From contig NC_011761.1 in assembly GCF_000021485.1 (NCBI RefSeq), forward strand, positions 268,501-332,500: a DNA stretch of 64,000 bases, given 5' to 3'. Under the pieces are notes generated by a model, which had not been told where the DNA came from, searched no databases, and worked only from the letters and a program-made list of their open reading frames with translations. The translations under genes and the position numbers were made by a program. Source of the stretch: Acidithiobacillus ferrooxidans ATCC 23270. GTDB taxonomy: Bacteria > Pseudomonadota > Gammaproteobacteria > Acidithiobacillales > Acidithiobacillaceae. Of this stretch, positions 36,106-44,645 are shown in pieces. Each line of letters starts with the position of its first letter. Within the stretch, counting starts at the first letter, position 1.

Positions 36106-36732
36106 GTGGCTAAATATACGGGTCCGAGTTGTCGTTTGTGTCGGCGCGAAGGCGGAAAGTTGTTTCTCAAGGGTGAGAAGTGCTTTTCTGATAAATGTCC
36201 AGTGAGTATTCGGGCCTACGCCCCTGGGCAGCATGGCCAGCGGCGGGGACGTGTCAGCGAGTATGGCGGGCAATTGCGTGAGAAGCAGAAAATCCGGCGC
36301 ATTTACGGCGTGTTGGAGGGGCAGTTTCGGCGATATTTCCAGCGGGCGAGTCAGGCACGCGGTGTCACCGGCGAGTTGCTGCTTCGGTTCCTCGAACTGC
36401 GTCTCGACAACGTTGCCTATCGCTTGGGTTTCGGCGCATCTCGTGCGGAGGCGCGCCAGGTCGTTCGTCATGGCCATATTCTGGTTAATGGACGACGTGT
36501 GGATATTCCGTCTTACCAGGTACGTGCCGGGGATGTTGTGAGCGTTGCTGAGGCTGCCCGGACGCATATCCGTATTGCTGCATCGGTTGAAGCCACAGCA
36601 GGTCGTGGTTTCCCGGAATGGGTGAGCATGGACACTACCGAACTTAAGGCGACCATCAAAGCCGTGCCGGTGCGAGAAGATATGGCCCCGGATTTGAACG
36701 AACAGGTCGTCGTGGAGTTGTACTCTAAGTAA
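36106..36732 (+). CDS. rpsD: 30S ribosomal protein S4, zinc-binding (C+) form
   Basis: 208 residues with a GTG start after GGAGG. The N-terminus holds Cys9, Cys12, Cys26 and Cys31, a full zinc-binding set as in Thermus S4; E. coli S4 lacks it. APGQHGQRRGRVSEYGGQLR and the S4 domain RLGFGASRAEARQVVRHGHI follow. S4 nucleates 30S assembly and represses the alpha operon in E. coli. Confidence 0.98.
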   Translation: MAKYTGPSCRLCRREGGKLFLKGEKCFSDKCPVSIRAYAPGQHGQRRGRVSEYGGQLREKQKIRRIYGVLEGQFRRYFQRASQARGVTGELLLRFLELRLDNVAYRLGFGASRAEARQVVRHGHILVNGRRVDIPSYQVRAGDVVSVAEAARTHIRIAASVEATAGRGFPEWVSMDTTELKATIKAVPVREDMAPDLNEQVVVELYSK

Positions 36733-36754
36733 GACCGGGGGTTGAGGAACGCTT

Positions 36755-37774
36755 ATGACTGAGGTTGGAGAGCTGTTGCGCCCGCAGGGCGTTGACGTGG
36801 AAGTGATTTCAGCACGCCGTGCGCGTCTGGCCCTTGGGCCCTTGGAGCGTGGTTTTGGCCACACTCTGGGTAGTGGGTTGCGCCGGGTGTTGTTGTCGTC
36901 TCTCAAAGGTGCGGCGGTTACCGAGGTGGAGATTGAAGGGGTGTTGCACGAGTACTCCAGCATCGAGGGCGTGCAGGAAGACGTGGTGGATATCCTGCTC
37001 AACTTGAAGATGCTGGCGGTACGGGCGCACGGACGCGGAGATGCGGTGGTGACACTGCGCAAGCGTGGCCCCGGCCAAATGACCGGCGCCGATATCGTAT
37101 CGGAACATGGTATCGAAGTGGCGAATCCGGAGCAGGTAATCGCCACGCTGACCCGCGATGTGGAACTGGTACTCCGTTTGCGTATTGACGAAGGACGCGG
37201 CTACGACGCGGCGGCTACGCGACGCCAGTCCCATGAAAAGCGTATCGGTGTGATGGCTCTGGATGCGAGTTTTAGTCCGGTGCTGCGGGTGAGCTATCTG
37301 GTGGAAAACGCCCGGGTAGAGCAACGTACCGACCTGGATCGTCTAATACTGGATGTCGAAACCAATGGTGTGGTGGATCCGGTCTGGGCGGTGCAGGAGG
37401 CAGCCCGCATTTTTCGCAGCCAGCTCGGCGTGCTGGCAGGTGCGGAAACCCGGGAAATACCCGAGGCGTCGCAGGTGCAGGTCAGTCAGAGCCTTACGCC
37501 CCTGTTGATTCGTCCGGTCGATGATCTGGAACTCACGGTGCGGTCGGCGAACTGCTTGAAGGCCGAAGACATTTTTTATATCGGCGATCTGGTGCAGAAA
37601 TCGGAGCAGGAACTTTTAAAGGCGCCTAATCTGGGACGCAAGTCGCTCAATGAGATAAAGGAAGTTTTGGTGGCGCATGGCCTGACGTTGGGGATGCGAC
37701 TCGACAGCTGGCCGCCGGAAAACCTGCCGCCGGTGCCCGGGCGGGCGGCCGATACGGACTCGATCATCGGCTAA
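36755..37774 (+). CDS. rpoA: RNA polymerase subunit alpha
   Basis: 339 residues. The N-terminal assembly domain has [21 protein letters not shown]; the C-terminal DNA-binding domain has [20 protein letters not shown] and [19 protein letters not shown], with the conserved 265-type Arg region represented. It is slightly longer than E. coli owing to a C-terminal extension rich in Pro. It follows rpsD by 22 bases. Confidence 0.98.
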   Translation: MTEVGELLRPQGVDVEVISARRARLALGPLERGFGHTLGSGLRRVLLSSLKGAAVTEVEIEGVLHEYSSIEGVQEDVVDILLNLKMLAVRAHGRGDAVVTLRKRGPGQMTGADIVSEHGIEVANPEQVIATLTRDVELVLRLRIDEGRGYDAAATRRQSHEKRIGVMALDASFSPVLRVSYLVENARVEQRTDLDRLILDVETNGVVDPVWAVQEAARIFRSQLGVLAGAETREIPEASQVQVSQSLTPLLIRPVDDLELTVRSANCLKAEDIFYIGDLVQKSEQELLKAPNLGRKSLNEIKEVLVAHGLTLGMRLDSWPPENLPPVPGRAADTDSIIG

Positions 37775-37804
37775 CGTTAGAAATTATGTAGAGGGAATGG
37801 TGTC

Positions 37805-38179
37805 ATGCGTCATCGTAAAAGTGGTAAACAGTTAAATCGTAATAGCAGTCATCGACAGGCCATGTTTGCTAACATGATGGTGTCGTTGTTTCATCACGAG
37901 CGGATCGTTACGACCTTGCCGAAAGCCAAGGAGTTACGGCGCTTTGCCGAACCCATGATCACGCTTGCGAAGGAGGCGACCGTCGCAAAACGGCGTCTGG
38001 CATTTTCTCGTCTGCGCGATCGCCAGGCAGTGGTTAAATTGTTTGATGACCTTGGTCCGCACTACCTCGCGCGTCCAGGTGGCTATTTGCGTATCGTCAA
38101 ATACGGTTTTCGGGCTGGTGATAATGCACCGTTGGCTATTGTTGAGCTGGTAGACCGGCAAACGGCAGCCGCCGAATAA
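37805..38179 (+). CDS. rplQ: 50S ribosomal protein L17
   Basis: 124 residues. [20 protein letters not shown] and [26 protein letters not shown] are diagnostic. Last gene of the alpha operon; a strong terminator follows 19 bases after the stop. Confidence 0.98.
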   Translation: MRHRKSGKQLNRNSSHRQAMFANMMVSLFHHERIVTTLPKAKELRRFAEPMITLAKEATVAKRRLAFSRLRDRQAVVKLFDDLGPHYLARPGGYLRIVKYGFRAGDNAPLAIVELVDRQTAAAE

Positions 38180-38198
38180 TGCTGTATATCGTGATCAG

Positions 38199-38232
38199 AA
38201 AACCGGCCCATCGTTGGTGGCCGGTTTTTTTT
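38199..38232 (+). terminator. Rho-independent terminator of the ribosomal protein supercluster
   Basis: AAAACCGGCC (38199-38208) pairs perfectly with GGCCGGTTTT (38219-38228) around a 10-base loop, and the T-run continues to 38232. It could also work in the opposite direction for dut (A-run on the other side). Confidence 0.92.
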
Positions 38233-38342
38233 GCTCAGGTGGCCATGCCCCTATACGTTCGCTAACCTGTTCAGCCCCCGCCCGAGGCTTCGCTGGTACC
38301 TGCACCCGTAGGGCCATGGCAGGGGGGGAGCGTACCTGCCTG

Positions 38343-38795
38343 TTATTGTCGTCCGGTGCTGCCAAATCCGCAGGCACCCCGTGCGCTGGCTGCAAAATGG
38401 TCCACCACCGTAATGGCGGGACGGATAACCGGCACCAGCACCAGTTGCGCGACACGCTCACCCGGTTGGATGAGTATCTCTGCGCTGCCGCGATTCCACA
38501 GGGACATCTTCAGCGGCCCTTGGTAATCCGCATCGATGAGGCCCACCAAGTTGCCCAGTACCAACCCGCGGTGCCCCAAACCGGAGCGTGGCAGCAACAG
38601 CGCTGTCACCTGAGGGTCGCCGATATGCATGGCAAATCCGGCGGAGACGAGTTCGGCCTGCCCCGGAGCCAGCCGCAGCGGGCTGTCCAGACAGGCACGT
38701 AGGTCCATGCCTGCCGAGTCGGCGCTGGCGTAATGAGGAAGAGGCCAATCCTGGCCGATACGCGGATCAAGGATGCGAATTTGCAGGTTATTCAT
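38343..38795 (-). CDS. dut: Deoxyuridine 5'-triphosphate nucleotidohydrolase (dUTPase)
   Basis: 150 residues. Five trimeric dUTPase motifs are seen: [11 protein letters not shown] (1), [11 protein letters not shown] (2), [11 protein letters not shown] (3), GERVAQLV (4) and GACGFGSTG (5). It hydrolyses dUTP to dUMP, preventing uracil in DNA and feeding dTMP synthesis. Start 38795 ([10 protein letters not shown]) is chosen from homology; the open frame continues upstream inside coaBC. It overlaps the end of coaBC by 8 bases, the same coaBC-dut pairing as in E. coli. Confidence 0.97.
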   Translation of the reverse strand: MNNLQIRILDPRIGQDWPLPHYASADSAGMDLRACLDSPLRLAPGQAELVSAGFAMHIGDPQVTALLLPRSGLGHRGLVLGNLVGLIDADYQGPLKMSLWNRGSAEILIQPGERVAQLVLVPVIRPAITVVDHFAASARGACGFGSTGRQ

Positions 38796-40044
38796 GAAGG
38801 TCTTCAATCTCCGTTCCAGGCAATGAGATAAAACTGCTGAGGTGACGCACCAGGTGGCGCGCCAGATCGATTTTGCTGCAGCGCGGGATGTGCAGCACCC
38901 GTTCACCCTGCAGGATGCTGCAGGCATTTTCGGCGGCCCCCATCCCCAGCTCGGCAGAGTTGATATCATTGACCACTATGACGTCCGCGCCCTTGCGCTG
39001 CGCCTTGGTACCCGCGGTGGCAAGGTGATCATGGGTCTCGGCTGCGAAGGCGACGATATAGCGTGGTCGCCGGGAATCCCGATGTACGGCACTGACGATA
39101 TCCGGATTGATGCTGAGGGGAAGGGGATTGGCAATGGCGGTTTTGCTGAGCTTTTGGGCGCTGAAGTGACTCGGTCTGTGGTCGGCCACGGCGGCGTTGG
39201 CGATAAATATATCCGTCGGTCGGTCCAGAGCCTGCAGGCAGGCCGTGAGCATATCCCTTGCGGAGAGGACATCCAGACGGCTTACTCCCGGCGGGGTTTG
39301 TTCATGGGTGGGTCCGGTAATCAATAGCACCTCCGCTCCCGCTTCTGCGCAGGCCTGAGAGAGGGCGAAGCCCTGGCGGCCACTAGCCCGGTTGCTGAGG
39401 CCTCTTGCCGGATCGATGGCCTCCCAAGTCGGACCGGCGGTAATGAGGACGCGTTGGCCGCGCAGGGTTTTCTCGGCCAGCGCTAGACGTAGTTCGCCCA
39501 CCAGTCGGTCGGGCGCCAACAATCGTCCAGCGCCGTCCTCGCCGCACGCGAGACTGCCGCTGTCGGGGCCCAGCAAGTGGGCGCCATCCGCCTGGATCTG
39601 CGCAAGGTTACGTTGCGTCGCGGGGTGCATCCACATGGTACTGTTCATCGCGGGTGCGAGAAAAAGCGGCACACGACTGGCGAGAACAATGGTGCCGAGG
39701 AGGTCGTCCGCCAGACCTTGAGCGAGACGGGCGATTCCATTGGCGGAGATGGGCGCGATCAGGAGGGCGTCCGCCCAGCGGGCCAGACGGATATGGTCCA
39801 TGGCCGCCTCTTCGGTGGCGGCAAAGAGATCTCCACGCACGGGCTCGCCGCTCAGGGCCTGCAAGGTCAGCGGGGTCACAAACTGTGCTGCGCTGCGTGT
39901 CATGACTACACGCAACTCTACACCGGCCTGGCGCAGGGCGCGCACGATTTCCGGGCTTTTGTAGGCGGCAATACTGCCGCCCACGCCCAGAAGAATCCGT
40001 TTGCCAGCGAGGGGCTCCGTCGTGTTGAATACGTTATCAGTCAT
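38788..40044 (-). CDS. coaBC: Bifunctional phosphopantothenoylcysteine decarboxylase / phosphopantothenate-cysteine ligase
   Basis: 418 residues. The CoaC half is an FMN flavoprotein with GGSIAAYK, the active-site His in [16 protein letters not shown], the PAMN motif ([11 protein letters not shown]) and the Cys in [11 protein letters not shown]. The CoaB half begins at [20 protein letters not shown] and contains VVNDIN. Together they make 4'-phosphopantetheine for CoA. Start 40044 (ATG) is preferred to the GTG one codon upstream. Divergent from radC, sharing a 32-base intergenic gap. Confidence 0.96.
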   Translation of the reverse strand: MTDNVFNTTEPLAGKRILLGVGGSIAAYKSPEIVRALRQAGVELRVVMTRSAAQFVTPLTLQALSGEPVRGDLFAATEEAAMDHIRLARWADALLIAPISANGIARLAQGLADDLLGTIVLASRVPLFLAPAMNSTMWMHPATQRNLAQIQADGAHLLGPDSGSLACGEDGAGRLLAPDRLVGELRLALAEKTLRGQRVLITAGPTWEAIDPARGLSNRASGRQGFALSQACAEAGAEVLLITGPTHEQTPPGVSRLDVLSARDMLTACLQALDRPTDIFIANAAVADHRPSHFSAQKLSKTAIANPLPLSINPDIVSAVHRDSRRPRYIVAFAAETHDHLATAGTKAQRKGADVIVVNDINSAELGMGAAENACSILQGERVLHIPRCSKIDLARHLVRHLSSFISLPGTEIEDLHE

Positions 40045-40076
40045 CACATTCCCAGTGTAAGGGAAGGAGGGAGCGT

Positions 40077-40751
40077 ATGGCCATCACTGATTGGCCGGTG
40101 GACGAGCGTCCGCGGGAAAGATTATTGCAAAAAGGGGCCGCGACGCTGTCGGATGCGGAATTGCTGGCGATTTTTCTGCGGGTTGGGGTGGTGGGTAAAA
40201 GCGCGGTGGATCTGGCCAGGGAGATGCTGCTGAATTTTGGCAGTTTGCGGGCGTTGCTCACTGCCTCCCATCATGATTTTTGTGTACATAAAGGACTTGG
40301 GGATGCGAAATATGCCCTTCTGCAGGCGGTGCTGGAAATGGGCAGGCGTCATCTTGCCGAGGAATGGCAACGTGGGGACGGCCTTGATTCGCCGCTGCGG
40401 GTACGACAGTATCTGTCTGCTACCTTGCGTGACCGCTGCCGGGAGGTTTTTGCGGTGATCTTTCTGGATAATCGGCACCGGGTGCTGCGTTTTGAGGAGA
40501 TGTTCCTCGGCACTATCGACGGCGCTACGGTGCACATTCGCGAAGTGCTGAAGCGCGCCCTCGAGCTGAATGCGGCGGCGCTCATCGTTGCGCACAATCA
40601 TCCCTCCGGTGTGGCGGAACCCAGCGCGGCGGACCTTTCCCTGACGCGGCGTCTGGATCAAGCCATGCAGCTACTGGACCTGCGCTTGCTGGACCACTTC
40701 ATTGTCGGTGATGGTGAGCCCTTGTCCTTGCGCGAACAGGGGGGTTGGTGA
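40077..40751 (+). CDS. radC: RadC family JAB-domain protein
   Basis: 224 residues. Helix-hairpin-helix-like N-terminal part ([28 protein letters not shown]) and a C-terminal JAB/MPN-type metal site: [15 protein letters not shown], with the His-x-His-x(10)-Asp pattern complete. The name implies DNA repair, but the family's biochemical activity is not settled. GGAAGGAGGG is upstream. The stop overlaps the dgkA start. Confidence 0.94.
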   Translation: MAITDWPVDERPRERLLQKGAATLSDAELLAIFLRVGVVGKSAVDLAREMLLNFGSLRALLTASHHDFCVHKGLGDAKYALLQAVLEMGRRHLAEEWQRGDGLDSPLRVRQYLSATLRDRCREVFAVIFLDNRHRVLRFEEMFLGTIDGATVHIREVLKRALELNAAALIVAHNHPSGVAEPSAADLSLTRRLDQAMQLLDLRLLDHFIVGDGEPLSLREQGGW

Positions 40752-41113
40752 AAAAAAACAGCGCCTTATGGCGGCGCGCCCTTTTTGCGGGGCGTGGGTT
40801 GTGGATCGCCGCCCGCGAGGAAGCCAGCTTCCGGACCGAGTTGCTGGCGGTGGTGGGGGGCGTGATCCTTCTGTACTGGACAGGGGCGTCCCTTCTTTGG
40901 TGGGGGGTCGGCATTTTGCTCATGGGCGCGGTGCTTGCGGCAGAATTGCTCAACAGCGCCGTAGAATCGCTCGCTGATCTCGTAAGCCCGGAATATCACC
41001 CCCTGGTAGCGCGCGCGAAGGATTGCGGCGCGGCGGCGGTGCTGGTGCTGAGCTTCACCGCAGTACTGATCGCCGCGCTGCTGTTATGGCGGTACCTGCA
41101 CTTGGGGGAGTGA
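40748..41113 (+). CDS. dgkA: Diacylglycerol kinase-family integral membrane protein
   Basis: 121 residues with three hydrophobic segments. The N-terminal amphipathic stretch and the signature [16 protein letters not shown] (AE-LNSA-E--D in the family) match prokaryotic DgkA, which recycles diacylglycerol to phosphatidate or phosphorylates undecaprenol. The GTG start (40748) overlaps the radC stop by GTGA; a TTG one codon earlier is possible. The PAP2 phosphatase gene follows by 3 bases, forming a lipid-phosphate pair. Confidence 0.93.
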   Translation: MKKNSALWRRALFAGRGLWIAAREEASFRTELLAVVGGVILLYWTGASLLWWGVGILLMGAVLAAELLNSAVESLADLVSPEYHPLVARAKDCGAAAVLVLSFTAVLIAALLLWRYLHLGE

Positions 41114-41116
41114 CCG

Positions 41117-41863
41117 TTGCGCGGACCACAACGCTGGGAATTGCTGGCTTTATTGCTACTCGCTGTGGGGGTGGCGGCATTACTCTGGCTTTACGCGGGA
41201 GATTTTCTGGCGGGTCTGCTCCTGCATCGGGTAGCACTGCTGGACGCCCGTTGGGAGACAGTAATTCTGCAATCCAGGGCTCCTGGTTGGCAGCCATTCT
41301 GGGCCAGGGTGACGCAGCTCGGCGGGCCGGATGTTCTGCCCTGGCTGCTGGCGCTGATGGCCGCTGCCTGTTTCGCAACCTGGCGTTTCTTTGATGGTTT
41401 CCTGCTGGTATCCGGCACGGCGATATTGGCCGTACTCGTTCAACTGATAAAAGTGACGACTGCCCGTGCTCGTCCCCCGGCCGCGGCGGAAATGTTATCA
41501 CCCGCGTTTCCCAGTGGGCATGTGAGCCTCAGCGTCGTGGTCTATGGCCTGCTGGCCCTCTACCTCCTTGCCACGCTGCGGCATCGAGGCCTGCGTCTGG
41601 CGCTGGTGACGGTGCTTGCAGTATTGGTGGCGGCTATCTCCTGGAGTCGCCTGATCCTCGGGGTGCACTGGCCCAGTGATGTACTCGGCGCATGGTTGCT
41701 GTCCGGACTATGGCTGGTGCTGCTCTGGTGGGTTTGGCGAACGTATCATTCCCGGCATCCATACTACGGGTTGACCGGTGCGCGGCAGACCTGGAGCAGG
41801 GTGGCTCTCGGGCTGCTGGGTGTCGTCGGACTGGCCGTGATGGGATATGTATTGTCCTTCTGA
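41117..41863 (+). CDS. PAP2-family membrane phosphatase (lipid phosphate phosphatase)
   Basis: 248 residues, about six membrane segments. The three-part PAP2 motif is complete: Lys112...Arg119-Pro120, Pro132-Ser-Gly-His135, and Ser177-Arg178...His184...Asp188. Likely substrates are phosphatidylglycerophosphate, phosphatidate or undecaprenyl diphosphate; the sequence does not decide. The start is TTG (41117), the only plausible one near dgkA. With dgkA it could form a kinase/phosphatase pair acting on the same lipid pool. Confidence 0.9.
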   Translation: MRGPQRWELLALLLLAVGVAALLWLYAGDFLAGLLLHRVALLDARWETVILQSRAPGWQPFWARVTQLGGPDVLPWLLALMAAACFATWRFFDGFLLVSGTAILAVLVQLIKVTTARARPPAAAEMLSPAFPSGHVSLSVVVYGLLALYLLATLRHRGLRLALVTVLAVLVAAISWSRLILGVHWPSDVLGAWLLSGLWLVLLWWVWRTYHSRHPYYGLTGARQTWSRVALGLLGVVGLAVMGYVLSF

Positions 41864-41897
41864 GGAAGCCTGCGCGCGTCACGTTGGCGCCCGCGAT

Positions 41898-41927
41898 TTT
41901 ACCCCGCCCGCAGATGCGGCTTATAAT
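41898..41927 (+). promoter_or_regulatory. Sigma-70 promoter for the DUF948/YtxH pair
   Basis: TTTACC (41898-41903), an 18-base spacer and a perfect TATAAT (41922-41927), about 105 bases upstream of the next gene. The -35 matches 4 of 6 consensus bases. Confidence 0.55.
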
Positions 41928-42032
41928 GAAAAGGGACGGCGCGATAGGCACGGGGTTGTGGCGGATTGTTGCCCTTCGCCGCATTTAATTAGGATTAGCT
42001 TTCGGTGCCCGGAAGCTTGGGGGGAGGGGAGG

Positions 42033-42386
42033 ATGACCGTCAGTGCGGGGGTAACCATCATTGCCATTGTCATGATCATTATTCTGTTGGTCATCACGGT
42101 GACGGCGGTCGTGCTGATACGGACCCAGTTGCGTCTGGAAAGGCTGCTGGCCAGGGTCGAACAGGACATTGGACCGCTGATATTCGATGCCAAGGTGGCA
42201 CTCGCGGATATCAAACATATTACCCGGACCGGGCGAGTACAGATGGATCGGGTGGACTCGACACTCAGGTATCTGAGTGTGGAGATCATGGATACCGCGG
42301 ATACCCTGGTTCGTCCGGTTCGGGAACTGGGGTTGTGGTATCATGCGCTACGCACAGGGTGGCGTTATTTTTCCCGGAAACATTAG
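42033..42386 (+). CDS. Small membrane-anchored coiled protein, DUF948-like
   Basis: 117 residues. One N-terminal membrane helix (about 8-29, VTIIAIVMIIILLVITVTAVVL) is followed by a long helical region with a DUF948-like heptad pattern (LLARVEQDIGPLIFDAKVALADIKHITRT). GGGGAGGATG places the start at 42033. The following YtxH-like gene and the shared promoter suggest a two-gene unit, as for Bacillus ytxG-ytxH of the general stress response. The function is not known. Confidence 0.72.
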   Translation: MTVSAGVTIIAIVMIIILLVITVTAVVLIRTQLRLERLLARVEQDIGPLIFDAKVALADIKHITRTGRVQMDRVDSTLRYLSVEIMDTADTLVRPVRELGLWYHALRTGWRYFSRKH

Positions 42387-42409
42387 CTGGAAACAGTGAG
42401 GAGACCACA

Positions 42410-42766
42410 ATGAAGAACGCGGAAGGCTTTGTTATCGGAGTGCTGGTTGGCGCCGTTGGTGCCCTGCTGCTGGCCCCGGCCAGCGGCGCAGAGACGCGCC
42501 AGGAATTGCGGCGCGCGGTCGACAAAGGCCGCGATCGTCTACGCAATATGGAGTCTGTGGCGGAAGAACGCATCGGCGTACTCATTGACGAAATCCAGGA
42601 AAAAACTGCACATCTGATGGATGTGGGCGGTGACTTGGTCGAGTCCAAACGCCAGGACCTGCTGGAGGCCATTCAGGTGGCCAAGCGCGCACTGGCTGAG
42701 GAGCGGGATATCCTGACCCGGGCCAGCCGGGCGCGCCGTGTCGAGATGCAGGACATCGACCACTAA
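42410..42766 (+). CDS. YtxH-domain protein
   Basis: 118 residues. The N-terminal glycine-rich hydrophobic helix GFVIGVLVGAVGALLLAPASG with ETRQELRR after it is the YtxH signature (LLAP..G...R). The rest is a charged coiled coil. YtxH-type proteins are linked to envelope or general stress in other bacteria. GTGAGGAG precedes the ATG. It follows the DUF948-like gene by 23 bases. Confidence 0.83.
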   Translation: MKNAEGFVIGVLVGAVGALLLAPASGAETRQELRRAVDKGRDRLRNMESVAEERIGVLIDEIQEKTAHLMDVGGDLVESKRQDLLEAIQVAKRALAEERDILTRASRARRVEMQDIDH

Positions 42767-42877
42767 GGACTCCTGTGGGGGCCTTACGACTTTTTATGGT
42801 GTAATCAATCATTTCATGGCGCGGTGCTGGATCGGGACGGCTATGATGGGCGGGCCGAATTTCACAAGGAGATATAC

Positions 42878-43255
42878 ATGGCTGACAAGTTGCTGATGGT
42901 TATGGTGAACACCGATCCTTCCAACCCCCAGGAGTTGGGTGCGCCCTTTTTTCAGGCGACGGTGGCTGCCGCGATGGATTTTGAGGTCGAAGTTGTACTG
43001 ACCGCCCGCGCCGGCGAGCTGGCCAAGAAGGGTGTAGCAGAGAAAATGTTTGTTATGCCGGGCAGCCCCAAGAGTGTCTACGACTTTATCAAGGACGCCC
43101 ATGAGGCAGGCGTGAAGTTCTTTGTCTGCACCCCGACCCTTGAGTTGTGGGAATGCACCAAGGAAGACCTGATTCCCGAAATCCAGGATATCGTCGGTGG
43201 CGCTTATGTCATCGAGCAGGCAATGGATGACGACGTGGTCACCTTTACCTACTAG
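42878..43255 (+). CDS. DsrE/DsrF-like sulfur-relay family protein
   Basis: 125 residues. DsrE-like fold: MADKLLMVMVNTDPSNPQEL at the N-terminus, VVLTARAGELAKKGV, and FFVCTPTLELWE with Cys84 and Cys93. In sulfur oxidisers such proteins carry persulfide sulfur to or from TusA and rhodaneses; Cys84 is at the expected position of the active cysteine. AAGGAG lies about 7 bases upstream of the ATG at 42878; the open frame starting at 42824 is not needed. It is followed closely by hpt and a methylthiopurine phosphorylase. Confidence 0.82.
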   Translation: MADKLLMVMVNTDPSNPQELGAPFFQATVAAAMDFEVEVVLTARAGELAKKGVAEKMFVMPGSPKSVYDFIKDAHEAGVKFFVCTPTLELWECTKEDLIPEIQDIVGGAYVIEQAMDDDVVTFTY

Positions 43256-43262
43256 TGCCATT

Positions 43263-43811
43263 ATGACACCTACCCATTTAGGGCCCGCTGAGCATCTGTT
43301 CAGCGCGGAAGAGGTGGAGACGGCCATCCAGCGGATGGCCGTTGCCATTAATGAAGAGATGGAACATCTGACGCCGCATCGTCCGGTGGTATTGCTTTGC
43401 GTGCTGACGGGTGCCGTCGTGGTGGTCGGCCAGTTGATGCCGCACCTGCGTTTTCCCCTGGTGCTTGATTGTGTACAAGTCGGTCGCTATGGTGCCGAAA
43501 CCAATGGTGGTGTCTTGCAGTGGCGCATGCGCCCCAAGGAATCACTGGCAGGTGCGGTGGTTTTGCTGGTGGACGACATCCTTGACGAGGGCGTGACCCT
43601 GCAAGCTTTGCAGGAATATTGCGTGGTGGAGGGCGCTGCCGCCGTTCATACGGCGGTGATGGTGCGAAAAACCCGTTCCCGCGCGATCGAGGTACGAGTG
43701 GACTATGTGGGGTTGGAAGTGCCGGATCGTTTTGTGTTTGGGTACGGGCTGGATGCCCGCGGCCTGGGGCGGAATGCACCGGGTATTTTTGTTTTGCCGG
43801 AGGACGGCTGA
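43263..43811 (+). CDS. hpt: Hypoxanthine-guanine phosphoribosyltransferase-like protein
   Basis: 182 residues. The PRPP-binding loop VVLLVDDILDEGVTLQAL is intact and the upstream CVLTGAVVVVGQL matches the HPRT loop. It salvages hypoxanthine or guanine to IMP or GMP. The start at 43263 is 7 bases after the DsrE-like stop; the stop is shared with the next gene (TGATG), so the phosphorylase product could be salvaged directly. Confidence 0.9.
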   Translation: MTPTHLGPAEHLFSAEEVETAIQRMAVAINEEMEHLTPHRPVVLLCVLTGAVVVVGQLMPHLRFPLVLDCVQVGRYGAETNGGVLQWRMRPKESLAGAVVLLVDDILDEGVTLQALQEYCVVEGAAAVHTAVMVRKTRSRAIEVRVDYVGLEVPDRFVFGYGLDARGLGRNAPGIFVLPEDG

Positions 43812-44623
43812 TGGGTGTGGCGGGCATTATCGGTGGCAGTGGCCTGACCGGGCTCAAAAATTTGCAAATTCGTCACCGCCGGGTAATCCGTACGCCCTTT
43901 GGGGAGACATCTGGCCCCTTGACCTTTGGTCAACTGGGTGGGCAGGAAGTCGTTTTCATCGCGCGCCACGGCTATGGCCATACCATTCCCCCGCACCGGG
44001 TCAATTATCGCGCCAACGTCTGGGCGCTTCATCATGTCGGGGTGACGCATGTCGTGGCGGTGGCGGCGGTGGGCGGAATCACGGCAGCCATGCGGCCAGG
44101 CGTTCTCTGTCTGCCTGATCAACTGATCGATTATACCAGCGGGCGTCCCAGCACCTTCTTTGAAGGCGGCGAGAGCATGGTGGTACATATCGACTTTTCC
44201 GAGCCCTATTGTCAACCGCTACGTGAGCGCCTGCTGCAGGCGGCAGGATCTGCGGACATCGTCGTTATCGACGGTGGCACTTATGCGGCCACCCAGGGGC
44301 CACGCCTGGAAACCATTGCTGAAATCCGCCGTATCGAAAGGGATGGTGGCGATGTGGTGGGGATGACCGGGGCTCCAGAAGCGGTATTGGCGCGGGAAAT
44401 CGGCCTGTGCTACGCGCCCCTGTCGCTGGTGGTAAATCCGGCGGCGGGCAAGTCGGCGGAGCCCATTACCATGGAGGCCATCGACATGGTAATGCATGAG
44501 GGGATGGAAAAGGTGCGAAAAGTGCTGGGGAATGTCGTACCGCTGCTTGCGGATTGCCCGCAGTGCGGTTGTGGCACAGCGGTGGGACCGGAAGCTCTCC
44601 GGCAGTTGCATAGCAAGAAGTAA
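43811..44623 (+). CDS. S-methyl-5'-thioinosine / thioadenosine phosphorylase (6-oxopurine type)
   Basis: 270 residues. MTAP/PNP family: GIIGGSGLTG phosphate loop, ARHGYGHTIPPHRVNYRAN, and MTGAPEAVLAREIGLCYA. At the purine-base pocket the sequence is LVVNPAAGK with Asn209, the residue used by 6-oxopurine enzymes; 6-aminopurine MTA phosphorylases have Asp here. It is therefore probably a methylthioinosine phosphorylase as in Pseudomonas, releasing hypoxanthine for the adjacent hpt. A C-terminal CPQCGCG could bind a metal. Translationally coupled to hpt. Confidence 0.9.
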   Translation: MGVAGIIGGSGLTGLKNLQIRHRRVIRTPFGETSGPLTFGQLGGQEVVFIARHGYGHTIPPHRVNYRANVWALHHVGVTHVVAVAAVGGITAAMRPGVLCLPDQLIDYTSGRPSTFFEGGESMVVHIDFSEPYCQPLRERLLQAAGSADIVVIDGGTYAATQGPRLETIAEIRRIERDGGDVVGMTGAPEAVLAREIGLCYAPLSLVVNPAAGKSAEPITMEAIDMVMHEGMEKVRKVLGNVVPLLADCPQCGCGTAVGPEALRQLHSKK

Positions 44624-44645
44624 GCTGCGGCTTTGCTCCGGCCCT

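Noticed and set aside
38233..38342. Possible small gene between rplQ terminator and dut
   Set aside because: No start with ribosome-binding site and no recognisable product; treated as intergenic.
41023..41394. Open frame overlapping dgkA and the PAP2 gene
   Set aside because: Alternative frame of two well-supported membrane protein genes.
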